From Pseudomonas sp. (GTDB lineage Bacteria > Pseudomonadota > Gammaproteobacteria > Pseudomonadales > Pseudomonadaceae): a DNA stretch of 64,000 bases. The position numbers and the translations under genes were made by a program. Positions 46,884-57,033 of this stretch are shown one piece after another (within the stretch, counting starts at the first letter, position 1; every line of letters begins with the position of its first letter). Location of the stretch: positions 1 to 64,000 of the forward strand of contig NZ_JASLGE010000053.1 of the NCBI RefSeq assembly GCF_030150285.1, given 5' to 3'. The notes beneath the pieces are model-generated. The model had not been told where the DNA came from, made no database searches, and was given only the letters and a program-made list of their open reading frames with translations.

Positions 46884-49283
46884 TCAATTCCCGATGTGTT
46901 CAGGTTGATGGACAGGTTCAGTGCCAGGAGCACTGTTCGAATGGCGGTGTTCAAAGATGAACTGCGGCTTGAACACCAGCGCAAGCGAAGGCATGACGAA
47001 GAGCGACGTGAACGCCGAGACCATTAGCCAAAGGCCAATGAGCATTCCCATCTCCGCCTGAAACCGGAGCGAAGAGACCGACCAGAACAGCACGCCAGCG
47101 GCCAAGGTGAAGGCTGTTAACAGCACCCCTCGGCCAGCCGAACCGAGCGACTGCAGCACCGCATCAAGCGGCTCGGCGCCTGGGTTCTTCTCCAGGTATT
47201 CCTTGATTGAATCGACGATATAGAAGGCGTAATCAACGCCCAGGCCGATGCCCAGGGCGACCACAGGCAACGTGCTGATGCTCATGCCGATGCCCTGCCA
47301 CGCCATGAAGGCAAAAGTCACCACGTTGGAGATCAGCACCGGGATGATGAAAAAGATCCCGCTGACCGAGGAGCGGTACACCACCAGGCAGCACAAGACC
47401 ACCACGAGAAACGCCAGGGCGATGGCTTCAATCTGGTCGCCCAACAAAATCTCGTTGACCGCTGCAATGATGCCCAGCACCCCACCGACCAACTTGACCT
47501 GCGCCCCTTCCAACGGGTTGTCCTGAATAAACTGGTTGGCGTAATGGGTGGCCTTGCGCAGCGTGTCGCCCTTGTGATCGCGGAAGAACAAGGTGATCGC
47601 GCCGTTCTGGAACTTCACGTCGGCGAACTGCGCCAGGTCGTCCGGGTCGGCCCCCTGCATGTAGAAACTGATGAGTTCACCGTTTTCCAGCTGGGTAGCG
47701 CCCAGTTCGCGGTAACGCGGGTTGCCTTCGTAGAGGTTGCGGCGAATGTCGACCACGATGTCAGCCATCGACACGCTGCCACCGATCTCCGGTTGGCGCT
47801 CCATGTAGCGCGAGAAGCGCTGCATCCAATCCAGCACCTGAGGCATTTTCAGCGCGTCCGGGGCGTCGCCTTCAATCACCACAAACATCTGTTCGGAACC
47901 GGGATACAAGCGGTTGATCAGTGCGCTGTCCTGGTTAAACGATGACTTCTGCCACAGGATCGGCGAGCCATCGCTGGCATCGCCCACGCTGAGCCGTGTG
48001 GCCTCGAACAGGAAGCCGCCGAGCAGTACCAGGGTGATGGGGGCCACGGCGTAACGTGCGCGGCTTTTCACCACCCAACTGGCCGCACGGATAAAGACCT
48101 GCAGCACGCCGTCAAGGTTGATCGGGTGCACGTAGCCCTGCGGGTGCTTGATAAAAGACAGCAGCACCGGCGTGAGCAGCACCGCCGACACCGCGATGGT
48201 CATGACCCAGATTGCGCCAATGATCGCCACTTTGTGCATCAGCGGAATGGGCGTCAGAATCACACACAAAATGGCACCCGCATCGGCATACAACCCCAGC
48301 ATGCCCGGGCGAAATAGTTCGCGCATGGCCTGTTGCGCCGCCTTGCGCGGGTCAATCGATTCGCCCACCGCCAGGTCGTCGAAGCGGGTAATCAACTGCA
48401 CCGAGTGGGAGAACGCCCGGGCGGTGATGATGAACGCCACCACGATCACCAACGGATCAAAGTTGTAGCCCAGCAGGCTGCCAACGCCGAGTGCCCAAAT
48501 AGCCGATACCACGCCGGCAATCAGCGGCAACACGGTGCCGCGCCAAGTACGGCTAAAGATAAACAACAGCACCAACATGGCGGCCAACGACAGCAGCGCG
48601 ATGCTCACGGTTTCGTGCAGGTAGTGCGCCACCCAGCCATACAAAATCGGCTCGCCCACCACGTGCAGGCTGACCTCTTGCTTGATCGGCGACGCCTCAA
48701 GAATCGCCTCGATCTGCGGGAAGATTTTCCCGTAGTCGACCAAGTGGTCGTAGAAGTCCACCTGGATCAGCGCTGAGCCCAGGTCACGATCAACGTACAG
48801 GCCGTACACCAGCGGGTTATTGAGCACCGCCTGGCGCAACTCAAGCATCTTTTGCTCGTCGGACGGCAGGTCGGGCCACATCATGGGCTGGGTTTCGATG
48901 CCCTCGCTGGAGGCGTTGACGCGCTTGAGTTTTTTCGACGCCAGTGAGGTGATTTGCAGCGGATTTACCCCTTCCACCTGCTGCAAGTCATAGGTGATAC
49001 GGCGGATCTCCTGCAGCACTGGCAGGCGAAAAATATCGCCCTCCTTGGCCTTAACCAAAATGGTTACGCGGTTGCTGGCGGCAAAGCTGTCCTGGTACTT
49101 CTGGTGCACCTTCACGTAGGGGTGGTCGTGGGGGACCATGTCGCTAAAGTGAGTGCGAATATCCAGCTGGGTCAGCGCAGCTGCAAAGCCAAGGGTGATG
49201 AGGGCGATCACCACGCACACGGCCACACGCTGGCGGATAGCCCACTCGGAAATGCTCGCGGCCAGGTTCATTAAGGGGTTCAT
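46884..49283 (-). CDS. MMPL/RND-type transporter
   Basis: 799 residues with the duplicated layout of MMPL/HpnN RND proteins: TM1 near 18-38, a first periplasmic loop (FSDMVPHDHPYVKVHQKYQDSF), five clustered helices (about 220-370), and the same pattern in the second half (TLPVVALGIGLGVDYAFYIVDS). Likely moves a hydrophobic substrate or lipid across or out of the inner membrane. Overlaps the YCF48 gene by 4 bases (ATGA). Confidence 0.9.
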   Translation of the reverse strand: MNPLMNLAASISEWAIRQRVAVCVVIALITLGFAAALTQLDIRTHFSDMVPHDHPYVKVHQKYQDSFAASNRVTILVKAKEGDIFRLPVLQEIRRITYDLQQVEGVNPLQITSLASKKLKRVNASSEGIETQPMMWPDLPSDEQKMLELRQAVLNNPLVYGLYVDRDLGSALIQVDFYDHLVDYGKIFPQIEAILEASPIKQEVSLHVVGEPILYGWVAHYLHETVSIALLSLAAMLVLLFIFSRTWRGTVLPLIAGVVSAIWALGVGSLLGYNFDPLVIVVAFIITARAFSHSVQLITRFDDLAVGESIDPRKAAQQAMRELFRPGMLGLYADAGAILCVILTPIPLMHKVAIIGAIWVMTIAVSAVLLTPVLLSFIKHPQGYVHPINLDGVLQVFIRAASWVVKSRARYAVAPITLVLLGGFLFEATRLSVGDASDGSPILWQKSSFNQDSALINRLYPGSEQMFVVIEGDAPDALKMPQVLDWMQRFSRYMERQPEIGGSVSMADIVVDIRRNLYEGNPRYRELGATQLENGELISFYMQGADPDDLAQFADVKFQNGAITLFFRDHKGDTLRKATHYANQFIQDNPLEGAQVKLVGGVLGIIAAVNEILLGDQIEAIALAFLVVVLCCLVVYRSSVSGIFFIIPVLISNVVTFAFMAWQGIGMSISTLPVVALGIGLGVDYAFYIVDSIKEYLEKNPGAEPLDAVLQSLGSAGRGVLLTAFTLAAGVLFWSVSSLRFQAEMGMLIGLWLMVSAFTSLFVMPSLALVFKPQFIFEHRHSNSAPGTEPVHQPEHIGN

Positions 49284-50263
49284 CGTACGGACTCCTGCGG
49301 CCAGATCTGCAAATCGTTGTCGCGCAACAGCCCAAGCTGCTGGCCGATAACGACCACACCGTGTTCACTGTCGAGCAACCGGCTGTGGTAGCTCTTGTCG
49401 AGCCCCGCCGGGGTCCACGCTTGCCAGCCGCTGGCCGGGTTGTCGCTGCGAAACAGCGCGCCGCGGTCGCCCGTCACAACCCAGTGACCGTCATGCACCG
49501 CCACGTCGAACAAATGCTCGGTGGTGAAGTGCGGTAACGCTTGCCAGTGATCGCCGCTGTCGCTGCTGAGGTAGACCTCGCCCCGATTGCCCACCGCCAT
49601 GGCGGTGCTGCCACTGAACACCAGTGCGCGCAGGCTTTCGCTGCCCAGCTCGACAGGGGTCCAGGTCAGCCCTTGATCACGGCTGCGCAGCAGGCGACCA
49701 AACTCGGCGGTGATCCACAGGTCGCCGTTGGCACCTGCACGGATGCTGTTAAAGGTGACGTCGGCTTCATCGCCCAACGCTTGCCAGTGCTGTGCATCAG
49801 CGTCGCTGCGAAAGAGCGCGCCCATTTCGCCCACGGCCCAGAAATGGCCGTCAATAAAGCTCACGCTTAGCAGCTTGCCGGCCAGTTCCGATACCGGTAG
49901 TTGCGCGCTTTGCCAGGCCTGGTCAGACACCCGTGTCCACACGCGTCCCTGGTTGCCCACCACCACCTGACGCCCCTCGGGCGACACGGCAATCGACTGC
50001 AAATTGCTGCGCCCGGGCAGCTCTTCACGGTCCCAGCTGTTGCCGGCATCAGCGCTGGACAGCAACGCGCCATTTTGGCCAATCACCCACAGCTGATCGC
50101 CCTGTACGGCACCGTCAAAGAACAGGTCGCGACGTTCCAGCAAGGGCTGGTGAAGCGGTACCGACTCAACGCTCGGCTGAATAAACACGGCGGCATACGC
50201 CAGCCCGCCAATCACCATCCACGGGGCCAGGCGCGCCAGCCAACTGGCGACGAAACTAACCAT
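49280..50263 (-). CDS. YCF48-like beta-propeller protein
   Basis: 327 residues with an N-terminal membrane anchor (about 12-30) and seven to eight repeats of the YCF48/BNR type (LWVIGQNGALLSSADAGNSWDRE; LWITAEFGRLLRSRDQGLTW). Genes of this kind occur beside DUF1302/DUF1329/MMPL genes and probably encode a periplasmic accessory of the transporter. Overlaps the HMG-CoA-lyase gene by 8 bases. Confidence 0.88.
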   Translation of the reverse strand: MVSFVASWLARLAPWMVIGGLAYAAVFIQPSVESVPLHQPLLERRDLFFDGAVQGDQLWVIGQNGALLSSADAGNSWDREELPGRSNLQSIAVSPEGRQVVVGNQGRVWTRVSDQAWQSAQLPVSELAGKLLSVSFIDGHFWAVGEMGALFRSDADAQHWQALGDEADVTFNSIRAGANGDLWITAEFGRLLRSRDQGLTWTPVELGSESLRALVFSGSTAMAVGNRGEVYLSSDSGDHWQALPHFTTEHLFDVAVHDGHWVVTGDRGALFRSDNPASGWQAWTPAGLDKSYHSRLLDSEHGVVVIGQQLGLLRDNDLQIWPQESVR

Positions 50264-51179
50264 TGGTCACCTCCTGGCGCTTGTTACGCTCGCGGTGCAA
50301 CCAGCGGTAGCTGTGCCCGCCAAGGGTGGCTCCGGTGAGCCGTTGGGCCTGCTCAACAGCGGCCACCAGGCGGTCACTCTCAATGCCGGTGTACAGCCCC
50401 ATGGAGTGCAGCATCAGCACCAGGTCTTCAGTCGCGAGGTTGCCACTGGCCCCGGGGGAAAACGGGCAACCGCCCAGGCCGCCGATGGAGCTGTCGAACT
50501 CACGCACGCCACATTCCAGGGCGGCCAGCACGTTGGCCAGCGCCATGCCGCGCGTGTCGTGGAAGTGGCAGGACAGCGTGTTCGCCGCATCGAGCCCGCC
50601 AAGCCGCTCCAGCACGCGTTTCACGCTCTGCGGGTTGGCGGCACCCATGGTGTCGGCCACAATCACTTTGCCCGCACCGGCTTCAACCATACGCAGGGTC
50701 AGCGCCTCGACGACGGCGGGCGAGGTCAGCCCTTCGAACGGGCATTCGAAGGCCACGGCCACATAGGCGCGGGCATCGATGCCGTCTTCACGGGCGCGCT
50801 GCATAAGTTGCGCACACACGGCCGTGGTCTGTTCCAGGCTCATGTTGATATTGCGCTGGTTCATGGTTTCGGTGGCGGACAACACCACCGCAATAGAGCG
50901 TGCGCCCGCAGCAAGGGCCAATTCGTAGCCACGTACGTTAGGAACCAACGCGGAGTAAGTCGCCTCGTTGCGCAACGGCAACCTGCCGAACAATTCGGCG
51001 GTTCCGGCCATTTGCGGCACGGCGTTGGGCGACACAAAACTGCCCGCTTCAATGTGGCGTATACCGCTGCTGAGCAACGCTTCAATCAGCTGCAAACGCT
51101 CGTCGACAGTCAGGGTTTTGCCCTGGCTTTGCAGGCCGTCGCGCGGACCGACTTCATTGACGATGACAAAATCGCTCAT
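50256..51179 (-). CDS. HMG-CoA lyase-family enzyme
   Basis: 307 residues of the DRE-TIM metallolyase superfamily: VNEVGPRDGLQ (catalytic Arg13, metal Asp14), CHFHDTRG metal-binding His pair, and the loop GGLGGCPFSPGASGN with the catalytic Cys. Cleaves 3-hydroxy-3-methylacyl-CoA-type substrates; may be true HMG-CoA lyase or act on a larger 3-hydroxy-3-carboxymethyl-CoA intermediate. 3 bases after the CoA transferase. Confidence 0.9.
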   Translation of the reverse strand: MSDFVIVNEVGPRDGLQSQGKTLTVDERLQLIEALLSSGIRHIEAGSFVSPNAVPQMAGTAELFGRLPLRNEATYSALVPNVRGYELALAAGARSIAVVLSATETMNQRNINMSLEQTTAVCAQLMQRAREDGIDARAYVAVAFECPFEGLTSPAVVEALTLRMVEAGAGKVIVADTMGAANPQSVKRVLERLGGLDAANTLSCHFHDTRGMALANVLAALECGVREFDSSIGGLGGCPFSPGASGNLATEDLVLMLHSMGLYTGIESDRLVAAVEQAQRLTGATLGGHSYRWLHRERNKRQEVTNG

Positions 51180-51182
51180 GGT

Positions 51183-52382
51183 TTAGCCCACCGTCTGCTG
51201 GTTTTTCAGCGCGGCGATGCGCGCCGCGTCGTAACCCAGCACCCGCGCCAGTACCGCGTCGGTATGCTGGCCCAGCAGCGGCGGTGCGCTAAAGCTTTCT
51301 TCGTCGTCAACGGACAGTTTGATCGGGTTGCCCGGTGCCTCGACACTGCCACCCTCGGGGTGCGCAATGTTCACCACCATGCGCCGGTGGCGCACTTGCG
51401 GGTCGGCCAAGGCTTCGCTGAAGCGGTTGACCGGCGCACAGGGCACGCGCACGGCCGATAATTTTTCGACCCAGTAATCAGTGCTCTGGGTGATCAGGAT
51501 TTCTTTGAGGGTGCCGTCAATCAGCGCCTGGTCGGCCAAGCGCCCGGCTTGCGTTTTGTACTTCTCATCGCGCAATACCGGCACGTCGATCACGCTCACC
51601 AGGTTGTCCCAGAAGCTGTCGAAGATCACCGCGATAATGACGAAGCCATCGGCGGTGCGGTACGTGTTGTAAGGCACATGAACGAAATGGCCATTGCCCA
51701 GCGGCTCAGGGTTCTCGCCACTGAGGAAGTACATGGTGGCCATGTAATTGAGCATGCTGATCTGGCAGTCGAGCATGCTGATGTCCACGTGCTGGCCGTG
51801 GCCTTTGCTGTGCCGCGCTTGCAACGCGGCGAGAAGGCCCATCACCGCAAACATGCCACCGCCCAAGTCGCCGATGGGAATGCCGGCACGGGTGGGCGTC
51901 TGGGCGTTATCGCCGGTAATCGACATACCGCCGCCAATGCCCTGCACGACTTGGTCAAACGCGGGGCGCAAATAATTGGGGCCGTCTTGACCAAAGCCTG
52001 AGACCGAACAGGTGATGATCAGCGGGTTAATCGTGCGCAGGTGGGCGTAGTCGATCTTGAGTTTTTGCGTCACGCCAGCACTGAAGTTATCCAGCACCAC
52101 GTCGGCCTTGCGCACCAGGTCGTAGAACACTTGCAGGCCGGCTTCGCTTTTGAGGTCGATGCACACGCTTTGCTTGTTGCGGTTGAGCGTGAGGAAGTAG
52201 GCCCCCATGCCGTTGAGCGAATGCCGTGGGTCTTTGGCCAACAATGCGCGAGTGCCTTCACCCGCAAGTGGTTCGACCTTGATCGTGTCCGCACCCAGGT
52301 CGGCGAGGATCATTCCGGCGTAGGGGCCGGACAGCATGTGAGTCAGATCGAGGACCCGAATTCCCTCTAGCGGTTTGCTCAT
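51183..52382 (-). CDS. Class III (CaiB/Frc-type) CoA transferase
   Basis: 399 residues, CaiB/BaiF family (LEGIRVLDLTHMLSGPYAGMILADLGADTIKVEP; catalytic Asp expected at 143 in RPAFDQVVQG). Activates a carboxylic acid by transferring CoA. First gene after the -24/-12 site, with a leader of about 36 bases. ATG at 52380-52382 chosen; an upstream frame to 52418 would overlap the predicted transcription start. Confidence 0.9.
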   Translation of the reverse strand: MSKPLEGIRVLDLTHMLSGPYAGMILADLGADTIKVEPLAGEGTRALLAKDPRHSLNGMGAYFLTLNRNKQSVCIDLKSEAGLQVFYDLVRKADVVLDNFSAGVTQKLKIDYAHLRTINPLIITCSVSGFGQDGPNYLRPAFDQVVQGIGGGMSITGDNAQTPTRAGIPIGDLGGGMFAVMGLLAALQARHSKGHGQHVDISMLDCQISMLNYMATMYFLSGENPEPLGNGHFVHVPYNTYRTADGFVIIAVIFDSFWDNLVSVIDVPVLRDEKYKTQAGRLADQALIDGTLKEILITQSTDYWVEKLSAVRVPCAPVNRFSEALADPQVRHRRMVVNIAHPEGGSVEAPGNPIKLSVDDEESFSAPPLLGQHTDAVLARVLGYDAARIAALKNQQTVG

Positions 52383-52427
52383 TGTTATTCTCTTTTTACG
52401 TGTTTGAAATATCCGCAAAAGAGGTAT

Positions 52428-52443
52428 TGCAAGCCGCTTGCCA
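52428..52443 (-). promoter_or_regulatory. Predicted sigma-54 promoter of the CoA-transferase operon
   Basis: Read leftward: TGGCAAGCGGCTTGCA, matching the -24/-12 consensus TGGCACG-N4-TTGCA with one change and exact spacing. Transcription would start near 52418. A TGAAA-N5-TTTCC element (52538-52552), about 120-135 bases upstream, could be the activator site, in an AT-rich intervening region. Confidence 0.75.
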
Positions 52444-52612
52444 ACTCTTAAAATAATTTTATGTCTTTGTTTTTATTGTATTTTTTATAGAAAACTGAAC
52501 AGTATTGCCAGGCTGCAACCTGGCCCCTATTGCAGGGTGAAATTATTTTTCCAAATTGAATGACCCGGTTAAATCCCGGCGTCAGCACTCGCACGCCCAG
52601 GCCAAATTTCAG

Positions 52613-52645
52613 GCAAAAAAAAGCCGGTCACACAACGGTGCCGGC
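52613..52645 (-). terminator. Terminator of the oxidoreductase operon
   Basis: Read leftward: GCCGGCACC … GACCGGC followed by eight T residues. It lies just after the end of the first oxidoreductase gene and separates the two catabolic transcription units. Confidence 0.75.
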
Positions 52646-52666
52646 AAAGGAGCAGCTCACGATGAA

Positions 52667-54745
52667 TCAGATAAAACGGGCCGTTTCAATGGGGCCATCA
52701 AACTGCTCAATGGCACCGGGTTCGATGTAGCGTTTCCAGTTGTCGAATATCTCGCGCCCGGCAAGAAAGCCCTCGAAAATCGCGTGATCGGTTTTACGCG
52801 GCACCACGCAATCGCCCACACGATGAACATTCGCCAACTCGCCTTTAAGCGCGTGGTACAGGCCGTCCACCGGCAGGTGCCGAACCGCCAACACGATGCT
52901 GTCAAAACCCTCCAGGGTTTCCACGTCGGCGCTGTACAGATTGAACAGGTCCACCGCCGACCCGCGCACTTCACTCACCCATGCATTGAGCGTGTAGGTG
53001 AGGCCACGGCTGAACAAATTGGCGTACACCAGGGGTTGGTCGAGGGTGGTGCCCAACCGGTGGAACAGCGCATTCCACCGCGTGACCACATGCACCTCAT
53101 GGCCGCTCTCCATCAGCAACTCGGCGATGCCGGCGGAATAGCGGTTACCCTCCTCGTCCAGCACGAGCACGCGCTTGCCAACCCGCTCGGGATGCGCCAG
53201 CACGTCCAGGGCGGTCAATACGTGGTCAGCGTCCAGCCCCGGTACCCGGTCGACCAAGGGGTTGATGTCGGAGTAGCCGCTGCGATCCGGCAAAGAGCCC
53301 GTGGCCACAATCACGCCGTCGGGCTGCAGCGCCTTGATCAGCTCGACACTGGCCTCGCAATTGAGCCGTACCTGCACGCCCGCCTTGGCCATGTGCACCT
53401 TGAGGTCTTCGGTAATCCAGGCGAAGGAATCCCGACGCGGCAGGCGCACGATATGGTTGACTTGCCCACCCAGCTCGGCCCCCTTTTCCAGCAGCGTCAC
53501 GCGATGGCCGCGCTGGGCCAGCCCCTCGGCGGCTTTCATGCCGCCGGGGCCGCCGCCCACCACGACCCAATGCTTGGCAACGGGAGCCAGTTCCAGGGTT
53601 TGCGGGCCAAAGACTTCTTCACGGCCGGTCGCCGGGTTGATCTGGCAGGTCATTGAGGTGCCGTGAAACAAGCGGGACACGCAGCCCTGGTTGCAGCGCA
53701 GGCAGTGGTAAATCTCGTCCTCGCGCCCTTCAGCCGTTTTACGCGCGAACTCCGGGTCGGCAATTTGCGCACGGGTCATGGCCACCATGTCGGCGTCGCC
53801 ACGGGCAAGAATCGCCTCGGCTTCACCGGCACTGCCAATGCCCGACACGCAAAATACCGGCAGCTTCACGGCGCGTTTGAGCCGTGCAACCGGGTCTACG
53901 AGCCAGCCGTTCGGCACATCGTAGGGCGGCATGATGTAGGTGGCGGATTGGTACACCCCGGCGGTGGCCATGATGTAATCGATGTTGCCCGTCGCTTCAA
54001 CCGTCTGCGCCACCTTTATCCAGTCAGCGATTTCCATGCCGCCGGGCACCATTTCGTCCATCGACAAACGAATGCCGACCACAAACTGCGGGCCGACTTT
54101 ATCGCGCACCGCCTGGATCACTTCCAGCGGAAACCGCATGCGGTTTTCGAAACTGCCGCCGTATTCGTCGTCACGTTTGTTAAACAACGGCGAGATGAAT
54201 TGGTGCAGCAAATAGCTGTGAGCCAGGTGCACTTCCACCCCATCAAACCCGGCCAGCCGCGAGTATTCGGCGGAGCGCACCCAGCCTTCGACGATCTCGT
54301 CCATGTCCGACCGTTCCATGGCCTTGGCCATTTCACCGAACACCGGCGACTTGATGTTGGACGACGACCAGAGCACCCGGTAGTCATCCATCGCGTGGGT
54401 TTCGCCCATCACGCCAAAGTGGTTGAGTTGCGCGAAGATATGCGCGCCAAAGCCATGCACAGCCTCGGTCAAGGCCGTGTCGCGCTCGACCATTTCCTCA
54501 CGATAGCCATAGGGGTAGCCCCGGCAAAACGTATTCGAGGTGGGGTGGATCAGCCGGTTGCCGGTCACCATCAGGCCAATGCCGCCCTTGGCCCGTGCCG
54601 CGTGGTAAAAAATGTCGCGGTTATTGGTCAGCCCATCGGGCGAGTTGAAGGCCATGGCATGGGCCGATTGCATGATGCGGTTACGCAGGGTCAGCCCGCG
54701 CAGTTGCAACGGTTGAAACAGGTGCGGATAACGTTCAACAGTCAT
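52667..54745 (-). CDS. Old-yellow-enzyme/dienoyl-CoA-reductase-type oxidoreductase 1
   Basis: 692 residues. FMN-binding TIM barrel (about 5-340, LFQPLQLRGLTLRNRIMQSAHA), 4Fe-4S motif CLRCNQGCVSRLFHG (about 350-375), then an NAD(P)/FAD module (VVGGGPGGMKAAEGLAQRG near 395). Same architecture as FadH 2,4-dienoyl-CoA reductase, trimethylamine dehydrogenase and BaiCD. Likely reduces a conjugated double bond or demethylates an amine. 26 bases after oxidoreductase 2, to which it is clearly related. Confidence 0.88.
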   Translation of the reverse strand: MTVERYPHLFQPLQLRGLTLRNRIMQSAHAMAFNSPDGLTNNRDIFYHAARAKGGIGLMVTGNRLIHPTSNTFCRGYPYGYREEMVERDTALTEAVHGFGAHIFAQLNHFGVMGETHAMDDYRVLWSSSNIKSPVFGEMAKAMERSDMDEIVEGWVRSAEYSRLAGFDGVEVHLAHSYLLHQFISPLFNKRDDEYGGSFENRMRFPLEVIQAVRDKVGPQFVVGIRLSMDEMVPGGMEIADWIKVAQTVEATGNIDYIMATAGVYQSATYIMPPYDVPNGWLVDPVARLKRAVKLPVFCVSGIGSAGEAEAILARGDADMVAMTRAQIADPEFARKTAEGREDEIYHCLRCNQGCVSRLFHGTSMTCQINPATGREEVFGPQTLELAPVAKHWVVVGGGPGGMKAAEGLAQRGHRVTLLEKGAELGGQVNHIVRLPRRDSFAWITEDLKVHMAKAGVQVRLNCEASVELIKALQPDGVIVATGSLPDRSGYSDINPLVDRVPGLDADHVLTALDVLAHPERVGKRVLVLDEEGNRYSAGIAELLMESGHEVHVVTRWNALFHRLGTTLDQPLVYANLFSRGLTYTLNAWVSEVRGSAVDLFNLYSADVETLEGFDSIVLAVRHLPVDGLYHALKGELANVHRVGDCVVPRKTDHAIFEGFLAGREIFDNWKRYIEPGAIEQFDGPIETARFI

Positions 54746-54771
54746 TGCTTTTCTCCCCGGCAGACAACCGG

Positions 54772-56898
54772 TTAAACACCGGGTGCGCCCATGGTGCTGC
54801 GCCAGTCGGCACCGAAGCCTTCCAGCTCACCTTGTTCGATAAACCGCGCGGGGTCGTCCAGCAACTCGCGGCCCGCCAACATTCCCTCGTAGATCGTGTC
54901 CTGCAGGGGTCTGGGCAAGCGCGCATCGCCAATGCACTGCAGGTTGCTCACCCGGCCTTGCAACGCGCGGTACAACGCATCGTGCGAACTATGCCCGGCG
55001 GCGATCACAAAGCTGTCCGCTTCCAGGCACTCGCCGTCCTGGTCGGTAAACAGGTTGAGCAACTGCGCCTGCTGGCCATTGATATGGCGCACCCAGCTGT
55101 TGAGGGTGTAGGTGAGCCCCTTGCGGAACACATGCTGGTAATTCACCGGTAAATCCAGCGTCAGCGCGAGGTTGGGTGACAGCGAAATAAAGCGGCTGAC
55201 GACGTGCACCTGATGGCCACGGTCGAGCAGGAACTCGGCCGTGCCCAGCGCATACCGACCGCCGTCTTCGTCGAACAGCACTACGCGTTTGCCGATCTGC
55301 GACGGGTCTTCCAACACGTCAACCACGCTGTACACGTTGTGCTGCTCGGTACCGGGTACGCGGTCCACGGCGGGTCGGGTCGAGGTAAAGGCGGTTTTCA
55401 ACGGTGTTGAGCCGGTGGCCAGAATGACCCCGTCGGCAGCAAAGGCAACCACATCATCGGCGCTCATCGCGCAATTCAGGCGGATCTCGACGCCGGCTTT
55501 GCGCAGTTGCCGCTCCAGGTCACGGGGAATAAAGCCGAACTTCTGCCGACGCGGCAGAAGCGCCGCCAGGTTCAGCTGGCCGCCCAAGCGGTCGCCCTTC
55601 TCCACGAGTGTCACCTGATGACCGCGCTCGCGCAGGGTCAACGCCGCCTTCATCCCGGCCGGCCCGCCGCCCACCACCAGCCAACGCGCGGGCGTGTGCG
55701 CCGGTTGCAGCGTGTGCAAACCAAACCGTTGCTCACGGCCGGCTGCGGGGTTCACCACGCAGGAAATCGCATTGCCTGCCATCAACCGCGCAATGCACGC
55801 CTGGTTGCAGCGAATGCAGTGGTTGATTTCGTCTTCGCGGCCGTCACGCAGCTTGTTGCAAAACTCAGGGTCGGCGATTTGGCTGCGGGTCATGGCCACC
55901 ATGTCGGTCGCGCCGCTGGCGATCAACGACTCCGCTTTGGCCGGGTCGACAATATGGCCCACGATAAAAACCGGAATGTCGCTGATTTTGCGCAGCGCCG
56001 CACGCAAGCGTGCGCCGTCCTCCACCAGCCAGTTTTCCGGGTAATCGCCCGGCGGAATCTGGTCCGCGTGGGCGGCGTAAGTACCGGCGGTGGCGCTGAC
56101 GTAATCGATCAGCCCGGTTTCGACCAGTTGGGTGGTCATTTGGATAGCGGTGTCGGCGTGCATCCCGTCAACGGTGCATTCGTCCAGCGACACCCGAATA
56201 CCGATCACAAAATCCGGCCCTACGGCCTCGCGCACGCGCTGCATCGTTTCAATGGGAAAACGCACGATATTGTCCAGGCTACCGCCGTACTCATCGGTAC
56301 GTTTGTTGTACACAAACGACAGGAATTGCTGGTGCAGGTAGCCGTGGGAGTAATGCATCTCCACGCCATCAAACCCGGCGACTTTGGACTTCAACGCCGT
56401 GTCGGCAAAGGCCTGCGACACCTCGTCCATTTGCGTCTTGGTCATTTCCTTGGCCCACTCGTTGTAGGCGGGCGACTTCATGGTCGACGGCCCCCACAGC
56501 ACGCGGTAGTCGTCCAGCGCACCACTGCGCCCTTGGGGGCCGAAGTGAATCAACTGAGCAATGATCCGTCCGCCAAACGCGTGCACCGCGCTCACCATCT
56601 CGGCATCGCGCTCGACCATTTCTTCACGGTTGCCACGGGCCAGCGAGCGGTTGGGCCCTGTGGAGTTGGGGTGAACGTGGCGGGCACCGGTCACAATCAA
56701 ACCGATACCGCCCTTGGCACGCTCGGCCTGGTAGTGAATGTCACGGTCGTTGGTCAGCCCTTCGGCCGAAGCAAAGCCCTTGGCATGGGCCGTTTGCATC
56801 AACCGGTTGCGTACGGTGATGTTGCCGATTTTCAGGGGCGTAAAAATCGAGGGGTAGCACAGCTCCCCCGGTGTCTTTGGCTGGGTCATGTCGCTCAT
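54772..56898 (-). CDS. Old-yellow-enzyme/dienoyl-CoA-reductase-type oxidoreductase 2
   Basis: 708 residues with the same order: FMN barrel (IFTPLKIGNITVRNRLMQTAHAKGF), 4Fe-4S motif CIRCNQACIARLMAG, FAD-binding VVGGGPAGMKAALTLRERG. A paralogue of oxidoreductase 1; two tandem copies suggest successive reductions or different positional specificity, or a heteromer. The 135 bases before it hold a GC hairpin (56922-56942) with no T-tract. Confidence 0.88.
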   Translation of the reverse strand: MSDMTQPKTPGELCYPSIFTPLKIGNITVRNRLMQTAHAKGFASAEGLTNDRDIHYQAERAKGGIGLIVTGARHVHPNSTGPNRSLARGNREEMVERDAEMVSAVHAFGGRIIAQLIHFGPQGRSGALDDYRVLWGPSTMKSPAYNEWAKEMTKTQMDEVSQAFADTALKSKVAGFDGVEMHYSHGYLHQQFLSFVYNKRTDEYGGSLDNIVRFPIETMQRVREAVGPDFVIGIRVSLDECTVDGMHADTAIQMTTQLVETGLIDYVSATAGTYAAHADQIPPGDYPENWLVEDGARLRAALRKISDIPVFIVGHIVDPAKAESLIASGATDMVAMTRSQIADPEFCNKLRDGREDEINHCIRCNQACIARLMAGNAISCVVNPAAGREQRFGLHTLQPAHTPARWLVVGGGPAGMKAALTLRERGHQVTLVEKGDRLGGQLNLAALLPRRQKFGFIPRDLERQLRKAGVEIRLNCAMSADDVVAFAADGVILATGSTPLKTAFTSTRPAVDRVPGTEQHNVYSVVDVLEDPSQIGKRVVLFDEDGGRYALGTAEFLLDRGHQVHVVSRFISLSPNLALTLDLPVNYQHVFRKGLTYTLNSWVRHINGQQAQLLNLFTDQDGECLEADSFVIAAGHSSHDALYRALQGRVSNLQCIGDARLPRPLQDTIYEGMLAGRELLDDPARFIEQGELEGFGADWRSTMGAPGV

Positions 56899-57033
56899 CC
56901 ATTATTGTTGTTCTGGTGAGTTCCCCGCCCTTGCGGGGCGGGCTTGTGCACGCTGCACACCGTGAGAACCGGCGTGAGGTACAGCACACCGGGCAGCATC
57001 ACGGCCATGCGCCCGGGTACACAGGTGGCGCGG

